Positions 20,069 through 45,479 of a DNA stretch of 64,000 nt are shown here, piece after piece. The first letter of the stretch is position 1. Each line of letters opens with the position of its first letter. The translations under genes and the position numbers were made by a program. The notes beneath the pieces were generated by a model. That model was not told the origin of the DNA and did not search any database. It saw nothing but the letters and a program-made list of their open reading frames with translations. Source of the DNA: Tethya wilhelma (lineage: Eukaryota > Porifera > Demospongiae > Tethyida > Tethyidae); NCBI GenBank assembly GCA_964030475.1, contig CAXIPT010000011.1, positions 2,181,780 through 2,245,779 of the forward strand, given 5' to 3'.

Positions 20069-21357
20069 TCCTACAAATGACTTGAATTATGACATGGCTA
20101 CAAGCAATGGTGTGGAGGAAGACAAAGCTACGTTTGAAGCTAACCACCTTGCTGCTATAAAGAAAGCTATCCAAGAAAAGGGTGAACTAGAACATATTGT
20201 AGGACATATAGCATTTGTCGGTCCAGCTGGCTCTGAAAAGAGCTCCTTGTTGTTGCAACTATCTGGTGAAATATCTAGCTCCACCTCACCTAGCACTGGA
20301 GTAGCTGATAGAGTCATTCAAGTCGAAGTTAGAAGATCTTCTTCGATAGCTGTTAGTGCTGACTCAGCAAGCTGGTACAAAATCCTCTACAATGATGAAG
20401 CCATTAGAGTGATTGAATTTGCCTCTGAAATACCCAATAGTGTTGCTGACAGACCACAGCAACTATCCACTGCTTCTAATATACCGAAGACGATCAACAC
20501 AGTCCAAGTGAATCTAATCGTGGCTTCACCCGTTTTAGGCAACGTTTTTTCATGCCTCTCATTGAGCGGCTAAAAAGGAAAAGCTAGCTCTGCTCCAGCA
20601 TCTGAAGATGTTCTTAAACGAGAGTGTTCTCCGCCGTTAGGGTATGTTCCTCCTATAAAAATATTCAGAGAATCACTTCAGGGAAGTAGATTTAACGACC
20701 TGTGCCAACATTTCAGGAATTCTTGGACTCTCTATCTCACTGACACAGGAGGACAAATGGAGTTTCAAGAAGTCCTTCCCCTTTTGGTGTCTTGTCCTTC
20801 CATTTTCTTTCTCACCTTCTCTCTCAATCAAAACCTACATGAGCTATTCACAGTAGAATATCGTCTTCCTGATGGTGGACGGTCAGACCCATATCAATCA
20901 ACGCTCACTGTAGAGGAGGCTATTCTTCAAACCCTCACCAGTGTAGCTTCAATGGGCACATTCACATACAATAGTTTACAGGCAAGGAGTTGTCTACTTA
21001 AACCTAAAGTCCTTATTGTTGGCACACACAAAGATCAGCTTGTCCCAGCTACACGTGAATCAAAGATCAAAGAGATTGATGACTATCTTCAGAAGGTCAT
21101 CAACTCTACTACTCACTACGACAAAGACCTGGTGGTGTTTTCCAGTGCGTCTCAACTGATATTCACTGTCAACAACTTTGCTGAGGATGATTTGGACTTT
21201 GCCAAAATACGATTTGCCGTGGATCAAGCCGTGCACCATGGTGATTTTAAAATGTGCTATCCTGCACACTGGCTAATCTTCAGCCTCGTTGTTCGTCAAC
21301 AAAGCATACGAGATCGCATCATCAGTTACGATCAATGTTTTGCTATTGCTCAAGATT
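20044..21357 (+). pseudogene. Decayed Roc-COR GTPase fragment, paralogue of the gene at 58726-62695
   Basis: From an acceptor-like ACATGCAG at 20043 the frame gives HLAAIKKAIQEKGELEH and a P-loop changed to GPAGSEKSS (the last Gly before Lys is Glu). Later come GYVPPIKIFRESLQG, LTDTGGQMEFQEV (G3), VGTHKDQL (G4) and the start of COR ([14 protein letters not shown]). This is about 85 percent alike by eye to the intact minus-strand gene. It is broken by shifts near 20480-20580 (including an A5 run at 20572) and stops at an N followed by a (CA)n tract at 21358, so most of COR and the Death domain are gone. The Rab-like last block reads directly into it without an intron. Confidence 0.8.
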
Positions 21358-21358
21358 G

Positions 21359-21359
21359 N

Positions 21360-21394
<35 letters not shown>
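21359..21394. repeat. (CA)n tract that truncates the Roc-COR copy
   Basis: An N at 21358 and about 17 CA units replace the expected continuation ([15 protein letters not shown] in the intact paralogue). Confidence 0.9.
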
Positions 21395-21397
<3 letters not shown>

Positions 21398-21662
21398 CTA
21401 TATACACAGCACCCTATTGCTGGAAATATTGCCAGGAATATAAAAATTTGACAGTTTGACTCAAATCGTCAATGCTGCACCTGCTTGAATGGTGATTAGT
21501 GCGTTTCTTGTCTACCAATATATAGGTGGAAATATTGATAGTCTGGTTAAAAATTGGATAATAGTTATTGATGGTTTGTGCATTTAGTATGGTGGCCAAA
21601 CACATTGACATATTGGGGTCATATTACCACTATACACATCAAGCAGTCATTAGGGACAAAAG

Positions 21663-22030
21663 TTAGCCTCGTACCCAGCCCCTCCCATCAAGAAGGGAGA
21701 GGGCCTGGTACACACTGTTTGTGCATGCGTTAAGTTTTCTCTGTAATTTTACACATATTTTTCAGTTTAATTTACTTTCCACATGGACCATCATACAGAA
21801 CAAGTAAGCAGTTTCCATGTCACAACTGCTAACCATTGCACTATCGTGGGTCAAAGGTGAGTAATTATAACTTTGTAATCTTTTACCGCACGGAGAAATA
21901 ACCGGAAAGATAAACAACTACATATACAAAGATATCTGAATTCCCAGTGTTTACTGGGAAATTGAGCATGTGCAAACAGTGTGTACCAGACCCTCTCCCT
22001 TCTTTTGATGGGAGGGGCCTGGATACAAAG
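21663..22030. mobile_element. Foldback element with CAGCCCCTCCCATC arms
   Basis: The left part (TACCCAGCCCCTCCCATCAA ... GAGAGGGCCTGGTACACACTGTTTG) reappears inverted at 21955-22030. The spacer is about 220 bp without an ORF. Confidence 0.65.
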
Positions 22031-22397
22031 CTAGAGAAAAATATAATAAACAGCTCAAGCACAAATGCAATAGGTGAAGCTCTCATATGACTAGCCGTAT
22101 TCTTGTGGAACATAGTGTTTCTACCACTTCCTTTTTTTTTTTTGTGAGGGGAGTATCTTTATGTGTTGTGTTTCTGATAGTGTTTGGTTGTACTTCACAA
22201 TGTTGGAGTGATACTTCAATGACAGACCACGTCAAGTGTATGTACAGCTGGGGTTGCGATTGTGTAGTCAACAGCATGCTCTATCTCACTGAAATTCAGG
22301 TGAGCAATGTTTCAAACCGCAGATAACCTTGATGGATAAAGCAGGGACCATTATTAGTCTTACAGCACTAAAGATGACTTCATATAACTTCCCGTTG

Positions 22398-22510
22398 TGT
22401 TGGGTCACGTAAAAATTATTCATGCGTAAAAACACGTTGGGTCACGTAAAAATTATTCATGCGTAAAAACACGTTGGGTCACGTAAAAATTATTCATGCG
22501 TAAAAACGCA
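22398..22510. repeat. Three-copy tandem repeat, 37-bp unit
   Basis: Three near-perfect head-to-tail units of GTTGGGTCACGTAAAAATTA followed by TTCATGCGTAAAAACAC. The units appear identical, so the expansion is recent. Confidence 0.85.
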
Positions 22511-23094
22511 GCAATGCAACATATCCATCGTAATACTTAGAAAGAGTCTGCATCAATGTTGTGTTATGATACTGCCCCGTCAATCAAAAGTATTATTACA
22601 CAATGCAACACAGTGAATGTGAATGAGTATTTACAAAGGGTGCGTGTGAATTAACCTATCTATGCTTTATAGTGGATACTGTGCCAACATAGCCTTGTCC
22701 CCAGGTTCCCCTTTGACCTTCACAGTCTTTAGCACACCTGTTAAAGCAAGTTCTAAATCCATTTAAATAGAGTAATGTGGATTGGTGCATGTATTAAACT
22801 AGGCTTGTGGAAGCTCGTAAATGGCAAACTAAGTGACGCTAGAAAATAGAAAGTCAACTACAGAATGTACTTGGAGAAAACTAGAAATACATGTATAGCA
22901 CATGATATGCCTCACACATGTAATCATTTTAGTGTAGTTAACCATGCTTGTCTTGGAGCCATGCACCACGAACTCAAAGCATACATGCCGTTACATGCTG
23001 AACATGTTAGCAATATACTTTGCACCTGATAGCTAGGATCTCATATCGACATTTGTCACTGGGTGCCCCTACTAATTAAGAAGAGAATAACAAC

Positions 23095-23570
23095 TAGCTA
23101 TAATATCAAGAGTTCATAAGAGAGAGAAGAGTATCGAACAGCGCATACATACTCGTGTAGAAACACTGTGTACAAAGTAACATGACACGCACGTGAGTAA
23201 ACAACGTATATCTATCCATCCGTAATCTGCTAGTAAATCTCTACCTTGACGTCGTATACTGGGCGTGGCCACGCACTTACGTATATTCTTTGTCCTTTTC
23301 TGGCCTAGCTTCTTGAAGCTGGCTGTTCGCTTTTTCGCTCAGATTTGTTAGGTCCTTCGTCAATAAGCTTGCTTGCACTTTTACAAGCAGCTTAGTTTAT
23401 TAGCGCATTTTTCAACACTCTTGATGATGTAATATGCACAGCCACGCCCCATTTACGTAGGTTTACTCACATGCATGTCATGTTACTTGGTACACAGTGT
23501 TTCTACATGAGTATGCATGCGCTGTTCGATACTCTTCTCTCCCTTATGAACTCTTGATGATATTATAGTG
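23095..23570. mobile_element. Foldback element with about 110-bp diverged arms
   Basis: Left arm from ATCAAGAGTTCATAAGAGAG through GTATCGAACAGCGCATAC and AAACACTGTGTAC to GTGAGTAAAC; right arm is its inverse (GTTTACTCAC ... GTATGCATGCGCTGTTCGATAC ... CTTATGAACTCTTGAT). The spacer carries a weaker GCCACGCCC/GGGCGTGGC pair. Confidence 0.8.
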
Positions 23571-23711
23571 ATCCTTTCACTGTCAGAGATGATCAGAAGT
23601 GAGAGCTCGGTTTTTGATGCCATTTTTATTACATAGAGATTTAATTTACAAAAAGATCTTATTACATGTGATACTTTGAGACTTAAATGTTTAGCAAAGA
23701 GGTCCTGTAGT

Positions 23712-23713
<2 letters not shown>

Positions 23714-23767
<54 letters not shown>

Positions 23768-23774
23768 GTGTGTG
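23714..23774. repeat. (TG)n microsatellite
   Basis: About 28 units with one GC interruption near the end. Confidence 0.95.
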
Positions 23775-24376
23775 GCAGACATTAGGGGAAATTTCATAGT
23801 CTGCAGCAACTATGAAAATTTGAAATTACAACAACCTGTTACAATTACATTGAGATCACAATGAAACTAGAAAAAAAATTCACACGAGAAATCCCCAATT
23901 TGATACCCAACTCTAACCTAAGTAGCCTGCCTGCTTAAATACTTGACTACATCATACAACACTGTCTTATCTTGTTTATGAGAAAAGGCCATTTTCTATA
24001 GAATGACCTTACATATAGCCACACAACATTTAGGAATCAACTAAGGTTCTGGTGATCCTTTACATAGCCTAGCCAAAATTCTGACTGAAAGCTTCAAGGC
24101 ATTTCCACTGTCTCTACTACTGGTCATAGAGTGCTGTGTAGGTTCCTGTAGTCTCACTCCTAGAGTTCAAGTATTTGAATGTTGTCTTCTCTGGTCACCT
24201 AATTCCTAGTGAGCACAGACTCATGAATTAAGGAGCCAGGGAATGAGGTTACTCTGTACATAATGCTACTCACGTTTGTTCTCAAAATTATACACAATAC
24301 AGCATAAATTATTCTTATAATGTATTCCCTTGCTCTCATATTACCACCATCAATGAATTTGATGGCACAGTGAGCT

Positions 24377-24379
<3 letters not shown>

Positions 24380-24414
<35 letters not shown>
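24380..24414. repeat. (CA)n microsatellite
   Basis: About 17 units; no gene is seen around it. Confidence 0.95.
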
Positions 24415-24417
<3 letters not shown>

Positions 24418-27400
24418 GGGCTTGCTCCATGGTGACAGCAACAGTACTAGATCAAGAACATGAGAATGCCGGTTTTATACAAAACCTGCAGCTGGAAACC
24501 ATTGATATTACAAAAAGGAGCGGAAGCTGTGAAAGTTCGTTGTGGGCATTTCATCAAAGTTTCAAGTAGCTAGGTGGAACACTCAAGTAGCCATGTACCA
24601 AAAGTAAGTGATGAAGAACAAGTGGCTTCTTGAGTGAAGACACTCAGACAAGCCATAAATCTTTCTTTGTTTTTAGAACCCTTACACACATGACAAAGAA
24701 CTGACTTATCAGCAACAGATCACACAACTTTGGTGGGCTTGTGCTTAGCAAAACAAGTACATGTCCATTTCCTTTCCAAAACCTCTTTGACTTCATTGGA
24801 TTACCCCAACAAGCTCTTGTCCCCAGGTACACACACTCACACACACCAACCACATTACTATGGCCTTCCCTTCATATCTCTACTGCAAGAATGTCCGGCA
24901 TGTAGGCTACTAGGTAGAATACATGTGCGTGTATACTCAGGTACACGAGAAACAAGTAAGCAACAACATGTGCGTGTTGTATGCTAAGTACTATAGAACC
25001 CGCCCTAGTACGAGATGACACACGGGACACTTAAAACTGCATGCGCTATGCGTTGTCGATCTAATTTGCGGGATACTTCAATAAAATCAGAGTCAAGAGG
25101 CGGTTTTTAAGAGTGCAGACAGAAGTCAGACACGTGGGTGAAGAACAGCCTGGTGCTGTTTGTTTGTAGAGTGGCAACTGTAGACCCTGCAACCATGGTG
25201 GCTAGACCAGCCATGACTGGACACAATGGCTTAGCTACTTAGAATGAGGCTTGAGACAAAGAATGAGACAATATTATAGTATCAGAGTGGTCACTGATTA
25301 GTCTTGTTATAAAGGCGATTCTTTGTAGTGATTACTCTCCTGCTATATAACAGCTTCACTACCATTTATTCCTGTGGTCATACCACATTTTAGTGATCTT
25401 TCTATAGATTATGCTGTAGTTGCATAGCATAGCATAATAAGTCCAGTTTGAGTATAGGGGCAAACGATTAATTGAAACATCTAGTAGCTGGGTAGTCTAG
25501 TGAATCTAGACCCTCCTCCCATCACATTACACATACCAAGTTACTCCTCTCTCTCTCTCTCTCTCTCTCCCTGTGAGTGCATAGTAGGAGGAGGGTCAAG
25601 GCTCACTAGACTATATAATTATAGTAGCTGGTTCCCTTGGAAGTTTCGCTTCAACCCCAAGAACCAGCTCTAATCAATATTCATTCACTCTACCTGATAA
25701 AACTACACTGGGCTCCAGATCCGGCTATGCAAAACAACCTCAACCTATTCTCAAACTTTAAAAGGGGTAAGAAGCTTGGCTTGCTCAACTGAAGCTAGGC
25801 TACATTCATTTTCTAAGAATCTGTATTGGCTACACTAAATTTGCTATATGGGAAGTCAATGGAGACAATGATACACATATAGGTGGAGCATATCACTATG
25901 GTAGCAGATTCTTACCAGTTGCAGGTGGGATTCCAGAGGAGGAAGGCTAAGAATAAGACTGTGAAGGGGGGAAAATGTGTTACAATGCCTACTAATTACT
26001 ATTGCTACTAGCACAATCATGTACTCTATTTTTGTAACCATGTACCAGTGAATTGTGAGTTGGAAAAAAAAAAAACAACATTTTCTGGTGAACTATATAC
26101 AAAGTCTCCTGCCAATAATAAGTTTGCATAATGCATTGTGCATTAGTAGTCCAGATCTGATCATTGACAAGCTCTAGCCATAATTGTTTCTCCACCACTC
26201 AAGGGATAAGATACTGGTCACTGTCATGTTAGGAGTTGAGATAATGGCCTCAACATTCATGTATTCCTCCCCTTTCTAGTACTAGTGGTTGCATTTCTCA
26301 GAGTAAATGAGCACTCTATAGCATAATTATACTTCCTTGCTACTAGAGTAGGTTATAGCATACATATGCATGTCATATGCATGTATGATGGAGCCAAGGA
26401 TACTGATGTGTGTGTGATAGTGAAGGCTAAGGTGATTGCCTAGTAGGGAAAAACTAGATCTTGAGGTTTTCAGATGTGCCATGCATAGCAGTTGAATATG
26501 CACCATTTGTTTCTGAGTCCAGTTGGGACTATACTGATGTACATTATGGCTAATAAAAGATGAGAAAAAACATTTAATGTAAAAATTATTCTCAGAGACA
26601 CAGAGACTGGCAAGAAAACCACAACAACTTCACAAAAAGTACCATGCACAAACTGCAGGAAATTACAGCATGAGCTGCAGGACATGATCAAGCACTGGTG
26701 CACTGAGTCTTCCTTTGTGAGCATGGTGGATTGATATTTCTTGACACTGTCAGGTGTGTCAGTAGCTAAACATGAAGCTGGATTGGCCATACATTCTCAA
26801 GATCAGCTCAAAAACCGAAAAAAATTCACTGTTTGTTCATCTCTTTGACAAAACTTAAAGAGGAGCTAACTATACTAGGCAACATGCTTTGAGCATTACT
26901 ATGCTCTTCAAGACATAATTTTGCATCTCAACTGTAGACCAGGCTAAAGGAAAAGACCTATTGACAACACTGAACAATTGAACAATGCAGTTATTATTCC
27001 AGGCTGTTTCCATGACAACAGGAGTTAGATGAGAGGAAGATGTGGTTTCAACTCATGTACATGTGGTACACCTTATCTGGAGAGAGTGGTAGGCACATGC
27101 CATACACAGAACAGCTAGGAAAGACAGGTAGCTAAAGGGTAGGCAATTTTTTGAACAACTTGGTTGGAAACAAAAGCTGTCAATTATTAACACTATTGAG
27201 TCACACATGTTGCAAAAAAAATCTTCTTTTTCAAAGAAGCTGGATGAAGATCTTCACTATAATGCTAATGGGTGGAAGACAATGGTTAATATAAATGCAC
27301 ATTGCTGCATCACAACTTTCACAGCAATGGTTGGTATGGCTACAGTACTACATGCAATACAATGTGCTCCATGCATTAGAGAATGGTACATGGTACATGG

Positions 27401-28191
27401 TGAATGAACTAGTGAGTGAACCAGTGAGTGAATGGTATGCTATTTTTACTTTCAAGATGCTTAACACAGCAGGTGTACCAAAAAAAAAAAAAAAGTTTTC
27501 CTTGGAAATGTGTATCTATCATTATCCAACAGATCAGATAGGTATCATGGACAAACCACCACAGATGATGTAGATTGAACATTGACCCAAGCCAGTAAAC
27601 CCAGTATACTACAGAGACATAGCCCAAAGAGGCACAACATGCATTCTAGCAGCTAGAGGTTCACGCTCTCCAAACCTCAGTGACCACTGACATAAGCTCT
27701 CTCCAACCCAACCAACCAGCTGATGGGGAAAGGAAAGAAGACTTTGAAATATTTCAGGCTCAGGGGAAATCTTGGACTCATGATTGGATAGTGTTGTGAA
27801 ATAAAATGGTGAGACCATGTGACCACACAGGTGAACCACTGCACACATTGTCTATAGGCAGAGAAGCCACTGGTGGACTGAAAAGAGACCCCAGACTAAG
27901 GTCACAGTGGTGCTATCAGGGTTGTGAGTGGGTAAATCACATGTACACAACTGGGATACTACTACAATGTGTGTATGGTGTCACTCAAGAGTGAATGAAT
28001 TAAGAACCTGGTGTGACAAACACACACCTGTTAGCTAAGAGTTTGGAGTGAACACACAACTCTAAGAAGGTAATAGTTCTCTCACACTACAAGCATATTT
28101 CCAAGGGGTGGCTTTGGATGCTTCAGTTTCAATACAAGACTGATGGATGAGCAACTGTGATAGCAGATTGGTGTCAAACACGATTTATTAC
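24415..28191. other. Long stretch with no gene I can name
   Basis: It lies 3' of the last myosin exon that I can place and probably includes further tail exons and the 3' UTR of that gene. One possible terminal exon on the minus strand starts after TTTCCCCATCAG near 27720, matches the phase left by the last placed exon and reaches TGA after about 20 codons, but its sequence has no support. Also present: a CT run (25549-25571), a short foldback (25492-25612, TAGTCTAGTGAATCTAGACC and its inverse) and an A14 run (27481). Confidence 0.35.
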
Positions 28192-41803
<13,612 letters not shown>

Positions 41804-42124
41804 GTTGTTTTCTCTTTACTCTACAGGTAGGGCGTGGCGCATGCATATGCCACGTGGGGTGGGGCTCAATAACTAGCAAAGTGAGGTGGGTGGGGCTGCC
41901 TAGCTGGCACACTGCACGGAAATTAAAGTTTGTATTCTGTGTCCGGATATCATATCCAATAGTTGAGCTGGTAATGGGTCGTCTCTGTAATAAACGCATT
42001 ATTGAAATTCTTGCAAGCGTGTGGGAGGAGCTAGCTTGCAGGTGCAAAACAAATACATTGAGCAAAACAGTAATCAGTAAAGTGTGCATATAGCCACCAT
42101 CTATGATATAGGCACACAATAGCT
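41804..42124. promoter_or_regulatory. Shared divergent promoter region
   Basis: Only 321 bp separate the myosin ATG (minus) from the start of the small gene (plus). The region has GC-richer words (AGGGCGTGGC, CCACGTGGGG, GGTGGGTGGGGC) unlike its surroundings. The CACGTG is a canonical E-box core. No TATA box stands out. A common bidirectional promoter is an inference from spacing and orientation. Confidence 0.5.
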
Positions 42125-42627
42125 ATGGCCGACTCGTATCACTTGGAAGCTCTGAGAAAACAACGTGCAATTGACCGCTATCACGAGCGAAAAAATGTAA
42201 AAGAAGGCAAAGAAAAGAGATTGAATACATCCAAAGATTTGACAAAGGCAAGATATATAATATTGATTTATTGTACAGAAAATAATTAGAGAGAGTTTGC
42301 ATGCTGCTTCTAAAAGCTGAATTGATACAGTGAGTAGTGCCATTGACGGACAGTCACTGAAACTCATCTTAGCGGAGTCTTCTACAATTATTTATTTTTT
42401 GGTGGTAATTTCATGTAGGTACCAAGAGCTAGTGAAGCTGTTGGCTTGACAAAGAAAGAGTTAGCTGCTGATTCATTTCACCGAGTAGCACTGAGTGACA
42501 TGATGGGTAAGCTGAACCGAAGACTTAATGTAAGTGCAATAAATCATCATTAAATATGATATTTTTTAATATGATTGTACATGTTTGCCTTATTATCCAG
42601 AACAAAGACTATTTTCAACAATGGTGA
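42125..42627 (+). CDS. Small three-exon gene, 86-residue basic protein of unknown function
   Basis: Exons 42125-42247, 42419-42529 and 42601-42627 join in phase 0 to 86 codons plus TGA. The product is charged and helical in look: MADSYHLEALRKQRAIDRYH, then a Lys/Arg/Glu-rich stretch, GLTKKELAADSFHRVAL, and a C-terminal NKDYFQQW. The first intron has a GC donor (AAAG|GCAAGA), with TTCATGTAG as acceptor; the second is AAT|GTAAGT ... TATCCAG. No single ORF shows this gene because each exon is short. I do not recognise the family. It has no signal peptide or membrane segment, so it is cytosolic or nuclear. The start ATG follows the divergent promoter shared with the myosin. Confidence 0.65.
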
Positions 42628-42873
42628 ACAGCTAAGAGATAACTTTACTTTATTCATTGCAAATAATTTATACCCCAATCTAATTGTTCATTTTGTGTCT
42701 TTGTGTCTTCGGTCTCTTATAATTAGACAATACACTGTATGATGTAGAGAAAAACTGAAACTGCATGCAGCTGTACTATTCATTTTCCCCAGCCACTGGA
42801 TAATAGGTTATTGTCACTTTGGTTGTAAAATGTATACACATAATTATTGTTACTAGAAGAATGCAAGGCATTG

Positions 42874-43639
42874 TGGGGCGAGCCTGAGCGAGCGCAGCTT
42901 TTTGCGAATGTAGCCTCGTACCCAGGCTCTCTCCTTTGACCTTTCACTCACCCAGGCCCCTCCCTCCTCTCCCTCCTTATTTTTCGAGGAAGGAGGGGAG
43001 GGGCCTGGGTACGAGGCTAGGCTACAGCAAATGTATGAAGAATATTTGTCAGAATGACAAAATTAATTATGGTATAGATCTGGCGGCTGTCAGTGCCAGT
43101 ACAAAACTGACAGTGTTCAAATGACTGTGCATGTGGTGTGAAAATCAGAAGTTTGTTTACACGAAGGATTGCTAATGGGACATGTAAAATCTACGGTTGT
43201 ATTCAAACTTGGTATTTCTTACCCTCTGACACTGTATATTGAGCAAGCCGCGGCTGGCAACACCGTTTTTCTACTTGCAGTTTCTGCCTATCTTTCTGTT
43301 GGGCGCTGCTGTTAAACTGTTCCTGTCTCTCGTAAGATATGCTTAGCAACTGTCTAAGACTAAGTCTCACAACCTCTGAGCTATTTAGAAGAACCATTTC
43401 TCAACTGTTCTGCTCTAGCTGCCTCTGTCTGATTTCTCGATCGCGGATATGGACTGTTTCGAAAACACGTGCACACTCTAAACTTATGCGCATGCGTAAG
43501 TATGCATGGTACGTGGTACGGGTCGATCATTATGTTAGCTAGAAATAGCTTGGGTGAGTGTACAAGACCCAACGATGACAGACAGACAGACGGTCCCGAC
43601 GTACAATTCGCTATCTGGGGCTCGCTCAGGCTCGCCCCA
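42874..43639. mobile_element. TIR element with 20-bp ends TGGGGCGAGCCTGAGCGAGC
   Basis: The left end at 42874 and its perfect inverse at 43620-43639 bound 766 bp. Inside is a second palindrome (42909-43023, TAGCCTCGTACCCAGG and inverse around a pyrimidine-rich centre), a nested insertion. No transposase is recognised. Confidence 0.75.
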
Positions 43640-43941
43640 ATAAATTGAACTCTAAGCAATCACCACTTAGGTGTGATAACTGACAATAACAGTCTATGTA
43701 ATGTGGAACCCTAAAAGAGAACACAACAAAAACAATTAATCAAATGATTGTTAACAGCTGATAATACATCCCTAATAGTTTGTTCAAACTTAATTGCAAC
43801 CATTGATGCATCTATGCATCAATGTAATGCTGCACACAAAGCACACATACTTTCATCCCGCCCAGTCCATTTGTTTATCTAATTAAGGGATATTCCCCTG
43901 AACCCCATCACGTGTGTGCAAGCGGGAAATTTCGCCCTCGG

Positions 43942-45479
43942 CACGTCAGTTTCATTCCGTATGCGCGTGTTGACATTAGCGACGTCATCGCAATAATTTC
44001 CTGTCCTTGACAACGCCCCAGCAACCGCTGATTCTAAAAATAGGACGCTGTAATGTAGGCTATTTCTAGCACTTCCATAGGCTTATGCCACGTGACTTCG
44101 CTCTAGGCAAAAAAAGCGAAGAAGACAGTTTCACCTCCAAAAAGAACCAGAAAAAATGACCAATGTGAACGCGCGCTATAGCGTGGTGAAATTATGAGAA
44201 GGATTCAGTTTTGAAAGCAGCACAGAAAGAACTCTGCATTTTTCTGAAGCTATGTAAGTGGCTAGAGCACTACTTCAACTCTTCTGCTACAAGATAATAC
44301 CAAATACAGGTAATGTACCCTTTTCCCCCCCATTGTTTTCGATAGTCATACAATGCATATAATTTGTATGTTATAGATGAAGGTTGGGATGGTTAAACAT
44401 ACTTATTTTCTATCTAGACATGTTAGAAGACATAATTTCTATCTATGGTACATTGGCTTAGTTGTCAGGGTGAATTTGTCATAGGAATTCCCTCATGATG
44501 ATTTCATGGTGGTCCGTTGTGTCGGAAACTGTTGACAATTCTTATCGGCTTATGAAGGCTGCATGGATTAAGATTTGTATACCTATAACCCCTAACCTCA
44601 TATAAACTGCTTCAAAAATGGTACTGCTTCCCTTCAACATGTGCAGTTTGGGTGGTACCGACTGTCGATTGGAAAGTTGCTGACTCCTGATGCTCGATCG
44701 CGATGATGACGGCACAGAATGACTTCAAGCTGGTTGATTAATATGAGAAGATGCACAACTAACCTCAGAGTAAGTCCTTTTGATGATATATTTTACTTTA
44801 ACTGACCAAGTGTTTGTATTTTCTCTACAGAAGCTCAGTCAGTACTGCATGGTGACATTTCTTTGGAGCTCCGATCAGAACACAGTCCAAATGGAATGTC
44901 AGACTTGGCCCTGACACCACGTACCTCACTAAGTCAGCATCTTGAATCAGCAAAGGCATCTCTATTAGACATTTAGCAGTGCTCCCTTGCAATACTCACA
45001 AGTTTTGATGATGTATAGTGCCTTTTGTTTATTTTTTTCACACATTCTATACCCGTTTTATGTGTAATTTTATGTTGCTCAATTTCTGTTCTAAAAAAAG
45101 ATTCATGGTTTAGTTTTTGCTAATATAGAATGTTTAGGACTCCTACTACACTTATGTGTGTATAGTTACCTTTCAAAAAATCCTGAATAAAATTCACAGC
45201 TGTGGAAAGTCACTACCTTCCTCAATTGTGTTTGTACCATCACTGGGAAACTACATGCGTGGTTGTTGAATATGACAGGAAAGCGATGCGTGGTTGTGTA
45301 AAGGGACTCCCCAGGTGTAGTTTTCTTTGGAAACTGGTTATTACAAGAACATGAACTGTCCTAGGCTCAGATTCAACCATAGCAACCATGGTGTAAACGT
45401 TGCTATGGCTTGCTCTAGTATACCGGAAATGTTGAGCAATGATTTTAATTAAACGTAGTGCCCAATTGAAACTGACGTG
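43942..45479. mobile_element. 1.54-kb TIR element with TCGG target duplication
   Basis: The ends are CACGTCAGTTTCA and TGAAACTGACGTG, flanked by TCGG on both sides (43938-43941, 45480-45483). D1 carries the empty site GCCCTCGGCGGGAAA near 2805, with one TCGG, so insertion with a 4-bp duplication is shown directly. Inside, an exon-like frame after TTTCTCTACAG (44832-44975) ends EAQSVLHGDISLELRSEHSP ... SLLDI and TAG, but no transposase motif is seen. Confidence 0.85.
44832..44975 (+). CDS. Possible single coding exon inside the TIR element
   Basis: After a strong acceptor (TTTTCTCTACAG) about 47 codons are open to TAG, with low-complexity Ser/Leu-rich residues and normal codon choice. The preceding segment ends in a good donor (CAGA|GTAAGT near 44768), but the joined frame meets a stop upstream. 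It is either the end of a captured host gene or chance. Confidence 0.3.

Noticed and set aside
22398..22510. CRISPR-like array (three repeats)
   Set aside because: Units are directly abutting with no spacers, in a eukaryotic genome; it is a plain tandem repeat.
27207..27573. Overlapping plus-strand ORFs as a gene
   Set aside because: No splice-site support, an A14 run in the reading frame and no recognisable motif.
42101..42367. 88-codon minus-strand ORF opposite the small gene
   Set aside because: It overlaps exon 1 of the plus-strand gene, whose three exons have consistent splice sites and phases; the antisense frame has none.
43339..43659. Opposed ORFs of 67 and 92 codons
   Set aside because: Both lie inside the TIR element 42874-43639 and include its inverted end; no protein-like signature.
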